From positions 1 to 64,000 of the forward strand of contig CABZXU010000003.1 of assembly GCA_902529805.1 (NCBI GenBank): DNA of 64,000 nucleotides, given 5' to 3'. Positions 9,296 through 18,619 of the stretch are shown piece by piece. Under the pieces are notes generated by a model. That model was not told the origin of the DNA and searched no databases. It saw nothing but the letters and a program-made list of their open reading frames with translations. Source of the DNA: an uncultured Marinoscillum sp. Lineage in GTDB: Bacteria; Bacteroidota; Bacteroidia; Cytophagales; MED-G16. Numbering within the stretch: the stretch's first letter is position 1; each line of letters starts with the position of its first letter. The translations under genes and the position numbers were made by a program.

Positions 9296-10735
9296 TTATT
9301 TTAATTTTTTTATTCTTATTTTCATGTATGCAAATAGTATAGTCATTAAAGGACTAATTATACTAAAAAAACAATAAGGTAAATAAGTTAATGTACTAAC
9401 ATTTAAAACAGTAGCATGGTAAGCACCGCATGTATTCCACGGTACAAGAACCGAAGTCACTGTACCACCATCTTCAAGAGTTCTACTTAAATTCACAGGA
9501 TCTAATCCATTTTTTTTATACGTCTCGGAAAACATTCTCCCAGGAACTACTATTGAAAGATATTGATCAGAAGCAGTAAGATTAAAAAAAACACAAGTTC
9601 CTACTGTAGATGTAACTAAAGAACCTGTTGATTGAACAGAGGTTAGAATAGTATTTACAATTTTTTTTAGAAACCCAGAAACCTCCATCACTCCACCAAA
9701 AATCATAGCTGAAAAAATTAACCATATTGTACTTAACATTCCAAACATTCCTCCTGATGTTAACAATTCATTAACCATTTCATTGGAAGTAGAAATAGAA
9801 ATAGTTCCATATAATGATTTCATAATTCCAACAAAAAGACTTTTAAAATTAGAATCATTAATACCAGACACTTCTTTAACAAGATCAGGCTGAAAAATAA
9901 GTGCAAAAATTACACCTAAAAGGGTACCACAAAATAAGGAAGGAAGAGCCTTTATTTTTTTATAAATCAAAAAAATCACAAATAATGGAACAAAAAATAA
10001 TATTGGAGACAAATAAAATTTTTCAGAAATTGCATTAGAAATTAAAGTAGAATTAGTTTGATTAATATTACTATAATTACTTAGTCCTAAAAATAAAAAT
10101 AATACTAAACAAATCAATATTGAGGGAAAAGCAGTATAGGATAAGTATCTAATATGAGAAAAAAGATCACTTCCAGCAACAGCAGGGGATAAATTTGTTG
10201 TATCTGACAATGGAGACATTTTATCTCCAAAATATGCCCCACTCAAAATTGATCCAGCTATTAGACCTTCAGAAATACCTAATGCTTTCCCTATTCCAAT
10301 CAATGCAATTCCAATAGTAGCAGATGTTGTCCAAGAACTTCCAGTAGCTACAGAAACAATAATACAAATAAGACAAGAAGCAATCAAAAATATTTTTGGA
10401 TTAAGCAATTGAATTCCATAATAAATCATTGCAGGAACTATCCCACTTAACATCCATGAACCAGCCAATGATCCAACAAGAAATAAAATAAGTATTGAAG
10501 GTATTGCAGAACTAATACTATTTACTATACCTTTTTGTAACTCACTCCATTTGAAGCCTATATTTAATGCAATTGCCGATGCAATTGAAGCAGAAACAAT
10601 TAAAACTATTTGATTACTTCCATCTAAAGAAGAGTCTCTAAAAATAAAAACATTAATTGATAAAAAAATAATTAAAAAAAGTATGGGAAATATAGATTCT
10701 AAAAAAGTAGGAGCTCTTAATTTATTTATTTTCAT
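9296..10735 (-). CDS. nhaC: Na+/H+ antiporter NhaC family
   Basis: A 479-residue polytopic inner-membrane protein with about 11-12 hydrophobic segments. Family features are SVATGSSWTTSATIGIALIGIGKALG, the GAYFGDKMSPLSDTTNLS loop and the DGGTVTSVLVPWNTCGAY motif near the C terminus, all typical of NhaC antiporters that exchange cytoplasmic Na+ for protons. A sodium antiporter fits a marine organism. It stands alone, divergent from the Rieske oxygenase gene across a 79-base gap. Confidence 0.93.
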   Translation of the reverse strand: MKINKLRAPTFLESIFPILFLIIFLSINVFIFRDSSLDGSNQIVLIVSASIASAIALNIGFKWSELQKGIVNSISSAIPSILILFLVGSLAGSWMLSGIVPAMIYYGIQLLNPKIFLIASCLICIIVSVATGSSWTTSATIGIALIGIGKALGISEGLIAGSILSGAYFGDKMSPLSDTTNLSPAVAGSDLFSHIRYLSYTAFPSILICLVLFLFLGLSNYSNINQTNSTLISNAISEKFYLSPILFFVPLFVIFLIYKKIKALPSLFCGTLLGVIFALIFQPDLVKEVSGINDSNFKSLFVGIMKSLYGTISISTSNEMVNELLTSGGMFGMLSTIWLIFSAMIFGGVMEVSGFLKKIVNTILTSVQSTGSLVTSTVGTCVFFNLTASDQYLSIVVPGRMFSETYKKNGLDPVNLSRTLEDGGTVTSVLVPWNTCGAYHATVLNVSTLTYLPYCFFSIISPLMTILFAYMKIRIKKLK

Positions 10736-10814
10736 AAATCAAATTAATAATATTTATTATAAAAAACTGGAAAACTTAATTAAATAAAACTATAATAGCT
10801 TTTAAAATGATAAT

Positions 10815-12056
10815 GTGAAAAAAAATAATTCTTACTTATTAGGTTTGATTAAATCACAAAAAGATAATTTTAGTCTAGATCAATCTTTTTACACCAGTAA
10901 AAGTATCTATGAAATGGATCTTAAAACTTTTTTTTTTAATCAGTGGGTCTTTGTTGGACATATATCAAGAATAAAAAATAAAGGAGATTATTTTTTATTT
11001 CAAATTGGAGATGAGTCAATTATATTAATTAGAGAAGATGAAAATAAAATTAATGCATTCTATAATGTATGCAGACATAGAGGCTCACACATATGTTTAG
11101 AAGAAGAAGGAAGGGTAAGGAAATTTATATGTCCTTATCATGCATGGAATTATGATTTGTCTGGAAAACTTTTAAAGGCAAGAATGATGGAAAATAATTT
11201 TAAACCAGAAAATTGGAGTTTAAAAAAATGTAACTCTATGGTTTTTGAAGGATTAATTTTTATAAATTTATCAGAAAATGCTTCTGATTTTGAAAATTTC
11301 ATTAATCCAATTAAAGATTTTATTAAACTACATGGATTAGGTAAAGCTAAAATAGCAGCAAGAAAAACATATCCCACCAAAGGAAACTGGAAACTCGCGT
11401 TAGATAATTTTCATGAGTGTTATCATTGTCAACCTTCTCATCCTGAATATTGTCATGTTCATAGCAAAGATTATATTCAAGCATATGGAGCTGGAAACAA
11501 TACAGGACCAGAATCAAAAAAGTTTAATAAAAAGTTAGAAATTTGGAATAAAAAAGTAAAAAAAATGGGTTATTTAACTGGTGAGTATTCAGAAAAAAAA
11601 TTTTCTAATTTTTTTAGAAGCGCAGAAAGAACACCATTTAGTAATGGGAAACTATCCGAAACAAAATCAGGAAAACCTGCTTCTATTTTGATGGGTGATT
11701 TTAATGAATTTGATGGCGGATATACAACTATCGGACCATCACCATTCAATAGTATTATAATGACAAATGATTTTGCAACTTTATTTACATTTATTCCTAA
11801 AAGTCCAACTGAAACAGAAGTTGAATTAATGTGGCTAGTAAACAAAAGAGCTGTTGAAGGAATTGACTATAATATAAATGAAATAACGTGGATGTGGGAT
11901 GAAACAACAAAAGCAGACAAAAGAATAATAGAAAATAATCAAAAAGGTGTTTTATCATCTAAATACGAACCTGGACCTTTATCAAAAATGGAGATCGGTT
12001 TAGATAAACTAAAAAAGTGGTATTTAAAACATCTTGAATTAGAAATAACTAAATAA
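10815..12056 (+). CDS. Rieske-type aromatic ring-hydroxylating/amine-demethylating oxygenase, alpha subunit
   Basis: A 413-residue oxygenase with an N-terminal Rieske 2Fe-2S domain, CRHRGSH and CPYHAWNYD, and a C-terminal mononuclear-iron domain with NFHECYHCQPSHPEYC. The NFxECYHCxxxHP form of the iron site is that of glycine betaine/choline/carnitine-type monooxygenases (GbcA/CntA family) rather than of naphthalene-type dioxygenases. These proteins need an electron-donating reductase, and none is adjacent. The gene converges on a GcvT-like and two flavoprotein genes, which supports N-demethylation of a methylated amine. The exact substrate is not known. The start is GTG; upstream ATGs are out of frame or followed by stops. 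Confidence 0.85.
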   Translation: MKKNNSYLLGLIKSQKDNFSLDQSFYTSKSIYEMDLKTFFFNQWVFVGHISRIKNKGDYFLFQIGDESIILIREDENKINAFYNVCRHRGSHICLEEEGRVRKFICPYHAWNYDLSGKLLKARMMENNFKPENWSLKKCNSMVFEGLIFINLSENASDFENFINPIKDFIKLHGLGKAKIAARKTYPTKGNWKLALDNFHECYHCQPSHPEYCHVHSKDYIQAYGAGNNTGPESKKFNKKLEIWNKKVKKMGYLTGEYSEKKFSNFFRSAERTPFSNGKLSETKSGKPASILMGDFNEFDGGYTTIGPSPFNSIIMTNDFATLFTFIPKSPTETEVELMWLVNKRAVEGIDYNINEITWMWDETTKADKRIIENNQKGVLSSKYEPGPLSKMEIGLDKLKKWYLKHLELEITK

Positions 12057-12077
12057 GACATCTTATTTAGTTATTTC
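12042..12077. terminator. Bidirectional hairpin spanning both convergent stop codons
   Basis: Perfect 16-bp inverted repeat, GAAATAACTAAATAAG at 12042-12057 and its complement at 12062-12077, with a 4-base loop. It covers the last codons and stops of the Rieske gene and of the convergent flavoprotein gene, so both proteins end in the same residues EITK. The stem is AT-rich without a long U-tract, but its perfect symmetry between converging genes fits a shared terminator. Confidence 0.6.
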
Positions 12078-13634
12078 ATTTATCATATTAATAGCATTTG
12101 CTCCATGAAGACCACCACCAGGATGAGTAGATGGGCTACAAATAAAAAGATTTTTGATATGAGTTCTATATTGTGATGAAGAAATTGTTGGTCTCATAAA
12201 TAAAAATTGATCTAGAGTCATTTCACCATGATTGAAACTACCTTCAGTATTATTTAAAGTTGACTCAAAGTCATATGGTGTAGAAATAGAAGAGTCAATT
12301 ATATCATCAGAAAAATTTGTAATATATTTATCTAATATAGAGGTCACATTATTAATAATATCATTTTTTAATTTATCTGACCATTTATTATTTTTTAGTG
12401 CATAGGGTATATATTGAATTGAAGCAGAAAGAACATGATTATTATCTTTTGCTAAAGAGGGATCAATTATACTAGAAATACAAAATTCTATATATGGAGA
12501 TGATGAAAAATTTCCATATTTAACTTCATCATATGCTTTTTCTAAATAATTTATTGAAGGAGAAATAGAAAATACAGTTTGCATCTGATCATCGTTAATA
12601 CCTTTAATTTTTGGCAAACTTTTTAACGCAAAATGTAATCTTGCAGTACTTCCTCTATATTTAATATTATTTAATTGTGTTCTTACATTTGGATATAAAT
12701 TTTCATTTCCTAATAATTTAATACAAGTATTTTCTTGATCTAATCCTGAAATTATATTTTTAGAAAAAAATATTTGGCCATCTGCTAAGGTAACTCCATC
12801 ACAGTTACCATTATTACAATTTATTTTTATAACCTCAGAGTTATTTTTAATTATAACTCCATAATCCTTTGCTTTTTTTGAAAAAACACTTGAAAGTGAA
12901 TTAGTACCTCCTCTAATAAATTTAGCATCTAAAATATTTAGACCCGAATATATATTATGGTGCAAAAAATTAAGAACTGTAGCTGCAGAATATGGGCCTT
13001 GATTCAAATGATGTATTCCACTAGCAGCAAGAGTTCCTCTTAATAATTTAGATTCAAACCATTCATCTAATAACTCCGGCATCATCATTGGTAATGTTCT
13101 CAAAATATCAGCTATACCTCTAGTCCCATGGCTTAAAATTGGATTAAGTAAATTTTTCATAGAAATCGCATCCCTTAAACCCATTTTTTGAATATTAGGT
13201 GGAGTTATTTTATAAAGAGGTTTCAAAAAAGAGGAAATTTTTGATATAAATAAAGTAAAATCATTCCATTTGTCTGCATCAGATTTTGAAATTTTGGAAA
13301 TAGATTCAATAGTTTTTTTATTATTTCTATGAAAAAAAATATGGTTACCATCTAAATCTAAAGAAACCCTATATATATCGTTAATTATCAATTCAATATC
13401 ATCTTTTTGAATATTTAATTCTTTCAAAACTCTTTCATCTAACCATTTTATATAATCATAAACCAAATTACATCTGAAGCCAGGTGAGAATTCAGATGTA
13501 GATGCCATTCCTCCTAATGAATCATTAGATTCGAATAACATTACAGATTTTTTCTTTTTAGCCAAAAGAGCAGCAGCAATTAATGAGTTTAATCCTCCAC
13601 CAATAACAATATAATCATATTTCTTATTTACCAT
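12063..13634 (-). CDS. PYROXD2/phytoene desaturase-like FAD oxidoreductase (paralogue B)
   Basis: A 523-residue flavoprotein. The N terminus has the FAD-binding beta-alpha-beta unit YIVIGGGLNSLIAAALLAKK and the following SLGGMAST segment; the C terminus has STHPGGGLHGANAINM, the family's flavin-proximal motif. It belongs to the amine-oxidase/carotenoid-desaturase-like superfamily, nearest in pattern to PYROXD2. It is clearly paralogous to the next upstream gene, sharing YGNFSxxPYxE, DIxRGGTxxLS and STPxDxExTxxxTEG-like stretches. The dinucleotide motif deviates (serine at the third glycine). It overlaps its neighbour by 7 bases. No carotenoid genes are nearby, so a desaturase role is less likely than amine oxidation; this is inference. 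Confidence 0.8.
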   Translation of the reverse strand: MVNKKYDYIVIGGGLNSLIAAALLAKKKKSVMLFESNDSLGGMASTSEFSPGFRCNLVYDYIKWLDERVLKELNIQKDDIELIINDIYRVSLDLDGNHIFFHRNNKKTIESISKISKSDADKWNDFTLFISKISSFLKPLYKITPPNIQKMGLRDAISMKNLLNPILSHGTRGIADILRTLPMMMPELLDEWFESKLLRGTLAASGIHHLNQGPYSAATVLNFLHHNIYSGLNILDAKFIRGGTNSLSSVFSKKAKDYGVIIKNNSEVIKINCNNGNCDGVTLADGQIFFSKNIISGLDQENTCIKLLGNENLYPNVRTQLNNIKYRGSTARLHFALKSLPKIKGINDDQMQTVFSISPSINYLEKAYDEVKYGNFSSSPYIEFCISSIIDPSLAKDNNHVLSASIQYIPYALKNNKWSDKLKNDIINNVTSILDKYITNFSDDIIDSSISTPYDFESTLNNTEGSFNHGEMTLDQFLFMRPTISSSQYRTHIKNLFICSPSTHPGGGLHGANAINMINEITK

Positions 13635-15208
13635 ATTTTAAGAATTTTTTTTGCAGCCATTTCTCCAGGAGACCCAGTTACTCCTCCACCTGGATGAGTT
13701 CCAGATCCACATTGAAAATAATTCTTTATTGGAGTGGTATAATCTGCCCACTTCACTGCAGGTCTAAATGAAAAAAGTTGTTGTAATGTAAGTTCACCGT
13801 GAAAAATATTTCCTTCAGTTAATCCAAAAGTTTTTTCTAAATCCATTGGTGTTAAAACCTGACGATGCAAAATTAAATCTTTGATATTTGGAGCAAATCT
13901 GGCTAGGGTATTGACCACTGCATCACCAAAAGCTTCTCTTTTAGTATCGTCCCATCCTCCATTAATATTATATGGCGCATATTGAACAAAACAAGACATA
14001 ACATGTTTACCTGGAGGTGCCATTTCAGGGTCAATTACAGAAGGTAAGATAATATCCATATATGGTTCTTTAGAAAAATTTCCATATTTGGCATCATCAT
14101 ATGCTTTTTCAAGGTGATCATAACTTGGACTAATTGAGATGGCTCCCCTTAAATGAGGGCCATTACCTGGTAAAGAAGTAAAATTTGGTAATCCATCTAA
14201 AGCTAAATTTACTTTTCCAGATGATCCTCTGATTCTAAACTTTTTTATATCATTAACAAAATCTTCTGGCAAATCACTTTCATCTAACATTTTCAAAAAA
14301 GTTAGTTTTGGATCTAATCCTGATATTACTATATCTGATTTGTATTCATCGCCATTTTCCAAAGCTACTCCTATGGCACTTCCATTTTTAACTATTACTT
14401 TATTTACGGCTGCTTCTGTTAATATTTTTGTACCAAAATGCATTGCAGAACGAGCTATAGTCATACTTAACTCACCAGTTCCTCCTCTTTGAAAACCCCA
14501 GGCACGAAATGAACCATCTATGTCACCCATATAATGATGTAACATAACATATGCTGAGCCTGGTGATCTAGGACCCATAAATGTACCAATAATTCCACTA
14601 GCTGCCATTGTTGACTTTAAAGGTTCAAATTCAAACCATTCATCAAGAAAGTCTGCGGAACTCATAGTCATAAGTTTACATAAATATTCAAAAGTTTCGT
14701 TATTAAGTCCTTTCACATGATTAAATAAACTTTTTAATGACATCAAATCCTTAAAACTTGGTCTTATAGCATTAGGAGCAATAGTTTCTAAAATTGGCCT
14801 TACCGCCATTCCAACTTGTCCCATCAATGGACCGAATCTCATATAATTCTCAGCATCTTTTTGAGAATGTCTATAAATTTCCTTATAAGTTTGATCATAA
14901 TCTGATGTTCTAAATAAATAATCATTATCAAGTGGAGTAAAAGTGCTTTCAAGAGGTAAAATTTCAAGACCAAAACGAGGTAACATAAGTTCCCTTATTA
15001 CATTAGCTTTCAATAAGCTTACTACATATGAACAAACAGAAAATTTAAAACCAGGAAAAACTTCTTCAGTAACAGCTGCACCACCTAATACGTGTCTTCT
15101 TTCTAATACTAAAACTTTTTTTCCAGCTTTTGATAAATATGCTGCTGCGGTCAATCCGTTATGACCCCCTCCTATAATTATAACATCATATTTATCTATT
15201 TTGGACAT
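13628..15208 (-). CDS. PYROXD2/phytoene desaturase-like FAD oxidoreductase (paralogue A)
   Basis: A 526-residue flavoprotein with a standard FAD motif VIIIGGGHNGLTAAAYLSKAG, then VLGGAAVTEEVFPGFKFS, and the C-terminal CGSGTHPGGGVTGSPG. It matches the PYROXD2-like branch of the phytoene-desaturase superfamily in length and motifs. It overlaps the GcvT-like gene upstream by 13 bases and paralogue B downstream by 7 bases, so the three are translationally coupled. The adjacency of two diverged copies suggests a heteromeric enzyme or two successive oxidations; neither is proven by sequence. Confidence 0.82.
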   Translation of the reverse strand: MSKIDKYDVIIIGGGHNGLTAAAYLSKAGKKVLVLERRHVLGGAAVTEEVFPGFKFSVCSYVVSLLKANVIRELMLPRFGLEILPLESTFTPLDNDYLFRTSDYDQTYKEIYRHSQKDAENYMRFGPLMGQVGMAVRPILETIAPNAIRPSFKDLMSLKSLFNHVKGLNNETFEYLCKLMTMSSADFLDEWFEFEPLKSTMAASGIIGTFMGPRSPGSAYVMLHHYMGDIDGSFRAWGFQRGGTGELSMTIARSAMHFGTKILTEAAVNKVIVKNGSAIGVALENGDEYKSDIVISGLDPKLTFLKMLDESDLPEDFVNDIKKFRIRGSSGKVNLALDGLPNFTSLPGNGPHLRGAISISPSYDHLEKAYDDAKYGNFSKEPYMDIILPSVIDPEMAPPGKHVMSCFVQYAPYNINGGWDDTKREAFGDAVVNTLARFAPNIKDLILHRQVLTPMDLEKTFGLTEGNIFHGELTLQQLFSFRPAVKWADYTTPIKNYFQCGSGTHPGGGVTGSPGEMAAKKILKIW

Positions 15209-16434
15209 GACATTTTTCTATTAGGATTATAAAAAGGTGTTTTTACAATTTTAGCTGGAGTTAAATGTCTAAAATGTTCTACTTTAATTTCAAAATCAAG
15301 AACAGTATCTAAACCAGCATATTTAGAATTAACATGAGCAAGTGCAATATATTTTTTTAGTATAGGTGACCAGCAACCACTAGAAGCATATCCAACTTGA
15401 TTTTTTCTATAATATAAAGGTACACTATCCCTCCAAGCACCATAAGGAAGATCAGGGGGAAGCCCAACATTTTTAAACAATTTCTCAAGATTATCCCACA
15501 AAATCTCAATACCAACAAATCTCCATTCCGATGGATTTTTTTTTTCTAATCTAAGAGCTTCAGACCCAACAAAACTTTCATCATTTAACTTTACTGTCCA
15601 TCCCAAACCCAATTCAAATGGAGAAGATTTTCTATCTTCAATTAATGCAGTTCTAGACGAAATATAATCAACATCCAATAAAATAAGAGAAGCTTCAATT
15701 CTAGATATATCAAGTGCATTTAATCCTACTGGAGTTATTCCATAGTTTTTGCCAAACTTAATTAACATATCCCAAACCTTTATAGAATCATCTGGCTTAA
15801 TCCAAATTTCATAACCTAAATCACCAGTATACCCAGTACGAGAGATTGAAACATTAATATCGTTTAATTTAGTATTCATGATTTCAAAAAACTTTAAACT
15901 ATTGATAGATTTTGAAGAAATAGAATTAATAATATCTCTAGATTTTGGGCCTTGAAGGGCTAGAGCAGCAATTTTATTTGATTCATCGTATATGTTTACA
16001 TCCATACCATAAGAATTTAATTCTAACCATGATAAGTTAGGTTCGGCGCTGGTAAGCCTAAAGTCATTTTCACCCAATCTTTGAATCGTGCCATCATCAA
16101 TTACTTTACCATTTTCATCACACCAGGTTGAATACATTACTTGACCTATTTTACAAATTTTAATATCTCTTGTTACCAATCTATTCAAAAATAAACTTGA
16201 ATCTTTTCCAGCAATTCTGTACTTATAAAGAGGTGAAATATCTAATAGTCCGGCTTTAGTTCTAATTGCAAAGTATTCATTATCATGATTGAGATCATAT
16301 TTGGTAGCAGATAGATATCCACCCCATCTTTTCCATTCCTGAGACGTATTTAATTTACTTGTTCTTTCAAAAAAAGGAGATGTTTTCATCTGCGTATTAG
16401 CAGTAAAATTCATTGAATTTTTAGATTGAAGCAT
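15196..16434 (-). CDS. GcvT-like aminomethyltransferase family protein
   Basis: A 412-residue protein of the glycine-cleavage T protein/DMSP demethylase/dimethylglycine dehydrogenase C-terminal family, which passes one-carbon units to tetrahydrofolate. Visible landmarks are AIRTKAGLLDISPLYKYRI, ISRTGYTGDLGYEIW, GLNALDISRIEASL and a C-terminal barrel with KNQVGYASSGCWSP. The GYTGDLGYEIW segment contributes to the folate pocket in this family. The ORF begins at ATG 16434, but homologues usually start near MKTSPFFERT, so the internal ATG at 16389 is a plausible alternative. There is no accompanying gcvH or gcvP, so a dedicated demethylase partner is more likely than glycine cleavage. Confidence 0.82.
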   Translation of the reverse strand: MLQSKNSMNFTANTQMKTSPFFERTSKLNTSQEWKRWGGYLSATKYDLNHDNEYFAIRTKAGLLDISPLYKYRIAGKDSSLFLNRLVTRDIKICKIGQVMYSTWCDENGKVIDDGTIQRLGENDFRLTSAEPNLSWLELNSYGMDVNIYDESNKIAALALQGPKSRDIINSISSKSINSLKFFEIMNTKLNDINVSISRTGYTGDLGYEIWIKPDDSIKVWDMLIKFGKNYGITPVGLNALDISRIEASLILLDVDYISSRTALIEDRKSSPFELGLGWTVKLNDESFVGSEALRLEKKNPSEWRFVGIEILWDNLEKLFKNVGLPPDLPYGAWRDSVPLYYRKNQVGYASSGCWSPILKKYIALAHVNSKYAGLDTVLDFEIKVEHFRHLTPAKIVKTPFYNPNRKMSCPK

Positions 16435-16475
16435 AGAAAGTTTATAATTAATAATAGAAATGTAATTTTATGGAT

Positions 16476-17559
16476 TTAATTTTCTTTTTGCAAAAGATAT
16501 GCTTTAATAAAATCATCAATATCTCCATTTAGAACATTTGAAACATCACTTCTTTCAATATTTGTTCTTATATCTTTAACTAATTTATATGGATGTAAAA
16601 TATAATTTCGAATTTGGGACCCAAAATCAATTTGCAGCTTTGTATTTTCAATTGATTCTCTCGATTTCATTTTTTTTTCTATTTCTAATTGATAAAGTTT
16701 GGATTTCAACATATTCATTGCTTTATCTTTATTTCGTAATTGACTTCTCTCCTGTTGACATTCAATAATTATACCTGATGGATCATGTTTTAATCTTACT
16801 GCAGACTCAATTTTATTTACACTTTGACCACCTGCTCCACTTGATCTAAAAGTCTGCCATTCAATATCAGAAGGATTAACAATTATTTCAATTGTTTCGT
16901 CAACTTCAGGATACACAAAAACTGAAGCAAAAGAAGTATGTCGTCTTCCTCCTGAATCAAATGGAGATATACGAATTAATCTATGAACTCCAATTTCAGA
17001 TTTTAAGTAACCATATGAAAAAGATCCTTCTATACCCAATGTTGCTGATTTTAAACCAGCAGTTTCTCCTTGTTGAATATTAATTTTTTTTACATTAAAC
17101 TTATGAGATTCAGCCCACATCACATACATTCTCATTAAAATTCCAGCCCAATCTTGACTTTCTGTTCCCCCAGCTCCTGGATTAATTTCAATTATTGCAT
17201 TTAACTGGTCTTCTTCTGAAGAGAGCATTTTTTGAAATTCAATGCTTTCTAGTTTTTTTAATAATTTATTAAATTCTTTCTCAATTTCTTCTTTATCAGC
17301 TTCTCCAGTTATATAAAACTCATTTAATGTAACAAGATCATCGTACATATTTTGAATTTCAAAATAAGAATCGGTCCAAATTTTATTTTTATTAATTTTT
17401 TTTAGAACAACTTCAGCATTTTTTTTGTCATTCCAAAAATTTGGTTTTGTAGTAGAAGATTCGTACTCCTTGATAATTTTTAATCTATTATCATAGTCAA
17501 AGATACCTCCTCAAAGCATCAACTCTTACTTTTAAATCTTTTATTTGATCTGAATTCAT
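16476..17559 (-). CDS. prfB: peptide chain release factor 2, with programmed +1 frameshift
   Basis: RF2 terminates translation at UGA and UAA. The ORF track shows only 290 residues from an internal ATG (17348), but the gene starts at ATG 17559 two bases after ilvE. Twenty codons are read ([20 protein letters not shown]), then AGGAGGTATCTTTGAC gives an in-frame UGA at 17499-17497. A +1 slip on CTT continues as [13 protein letters not shown] and runs into the ORF. The full product is 360 residues, the normal RF2 length. GAGGQSVNK (the GGQ catalytic motif) is present. The shift site is identical in layout to the E. coli one and gives autoregulation by RF2 level. Confidence 0.96.
17491..17511 (-). 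promoter_or_regulatory. prfB +1 programmed frameshift site
   Basis: Reading on the minus strand, AGG AGG TAT CTT TGA C contains an internal Shine-Dalgarno-like AGGAGG, the slippery CTT and the UGA stop followed by C, with standard spacing. Reading resumes in +1 at GAC (17498). When RF2 is scarce, slow termination allows slippage and more RF2 is made. Confidence 0.95.
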
Positions 17560-17561
17560 AT

Positions 17562-18614
17562 CTATAATTTAGTTATCCAATTATGATTATCATCAATAGA
17601 TCCATACTTTATTCCATCAAGTAAGTTCAAAAACTTACTTGAAAGCGAAGAGGAAGTATGATCTGGTAATTCATAATCTTTATTTTGATATCCAATAGTT
17701 TTAATCGGCGCAATTGTAGCTGCAGTTCCAGCACCAAAAGCTTCTTGCAATTTATTATCTTTGATTGAACTAATTATCTCATTAACTGATATTTTTCTTA
17801 CTTCAGTTGCAATATTTAAATCTTCAGCAAGAGCTAAAATACTATTTCTTGTAACACCATCTAAAACTGTATCCCCCAAAGGAGCGGTTAGCAAAGTATT
17901 ATTTATTACAAAAAAAAGATTCATAGTGCCAGACTCTTCAACATAATCATGAGTTTTTCCATCAGTCCAAATTAGCTGATCATAGTTTTCTTTCTGCGCT
18001 AAAAAAGAAGGGTATAGAGCAGCAGCATAATTTGCAGCTGTTTTTGAATACCCTACTCCTCCTTTAATAGCTCTAGTAAATTCTGTTTCAATTTTTACTT
18101 TTACGGGTTCAGAATAATAATTACCTGCAGGACAAGTGAATATATAAAATTTAAAATTTTCAGCTGGTTTAATACCGATAAATGGATCTAAAGCAATCAT
18201 CAAAGGCCTAATATAAAGAGAAGTATTTTTTGTATTTGGAATCCATTTTTTATCTATAATTAATAATTCAGATATTGCTTGAGTAAAATATTTTTCTGGA
18301 AAAGTAGGCATACACATCCTTTCGGCACTTATATTAAATCTTTTAGCATTTTTATCCATCCTAAAAACTGAAATTTTATTTTTTTTATTTTTATAAGCTT
18401 TTAATCCTTCAAAAATTGTTTGACCATAGTGTAAGGTAGTACAAGCTGGAGAAACAGTAATATCGTCAAATGGAATAATTTTAAAGTTTTTCCAAGCACC
18501 CTCTGAAAACTCGGCTTCAAACATATGATCAGAATGGAATTGACCAAATTTAATATTTGAAAAATCAACTTTATTTATATCTGATTTTTTTTTATGTATA
18601 ACATCTATTTTCAT
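17562..18614 (-). CDS. ilvE: branched-chain amino acid aminotransferase
   Basis: PLP-dependent class IV aminotransferase interconverting leucine, isoleucine or valine and their 2-oxo acids. The 350 residues correspond to the type II BCAT subfamily. The PLP lysine is Lys191 in GGVGYSKTAANYAAAL; other landmarks are LHYGQTIFEGLKAY, YIRPLMIALDPFIG, VEESGTMNLFFV and LDGVTRNSILALAEDL. It would serve the last step of the leucine pathway whose leuA-leuC-leuD-leuB genes lie at the far end of the window. It is 2 bases upstream of prfB and 5 bases downstream of the ABC ATPase gene. Confidence 0.95.
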   Translation of the reverse strand: MKIDVIHKKKSDINKVDFSNIKFGQFHSDHMFEAEFSEGAWKNFKIIPFDDITVSPACTTLHYGQTIFEGLKAYKNKKNKISVFRMDKNAKRFNISAERMCMPTFPEKYFTQAISELLIIDKKWIPNTKNTSLYIRPLMIALDPFIGIKPAENFKFYIFTCPAGNYYSEPVKVKIETEFTRAIKGGVGYSKTAANYAAALYPSFLAQKENYDQLIWTDGKTHDYVEESGTMNLFFVINNTLLTAPLGDTVLDGVTRNSILALAEDLNIATEVRKISVNEIISSIKDNKLQEAFGAGTAATIAPIKTIGYQNKDYELPDHTSSSLSSKFLNLLDGIKYGSIDDNHNWITKL

Positions 18615-18619
18615 TAAAC

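Noticed and set aside
12063-15208. Flavoprotein pair as carotenoid (phytoene) desaturases
   Set aside because: There are no crtB, crtY or related genes nearby, and the GcvT/Rieske context and PYROXD2-like motifs fit another oxidation better.
17349-17561. Apparent truncation or sequencing error at the start of prfB
   Set aside because: The in-frame UGA sits in an exact RF2 programmed frameshift context, and the +1 frame joins two good RF2 segments.
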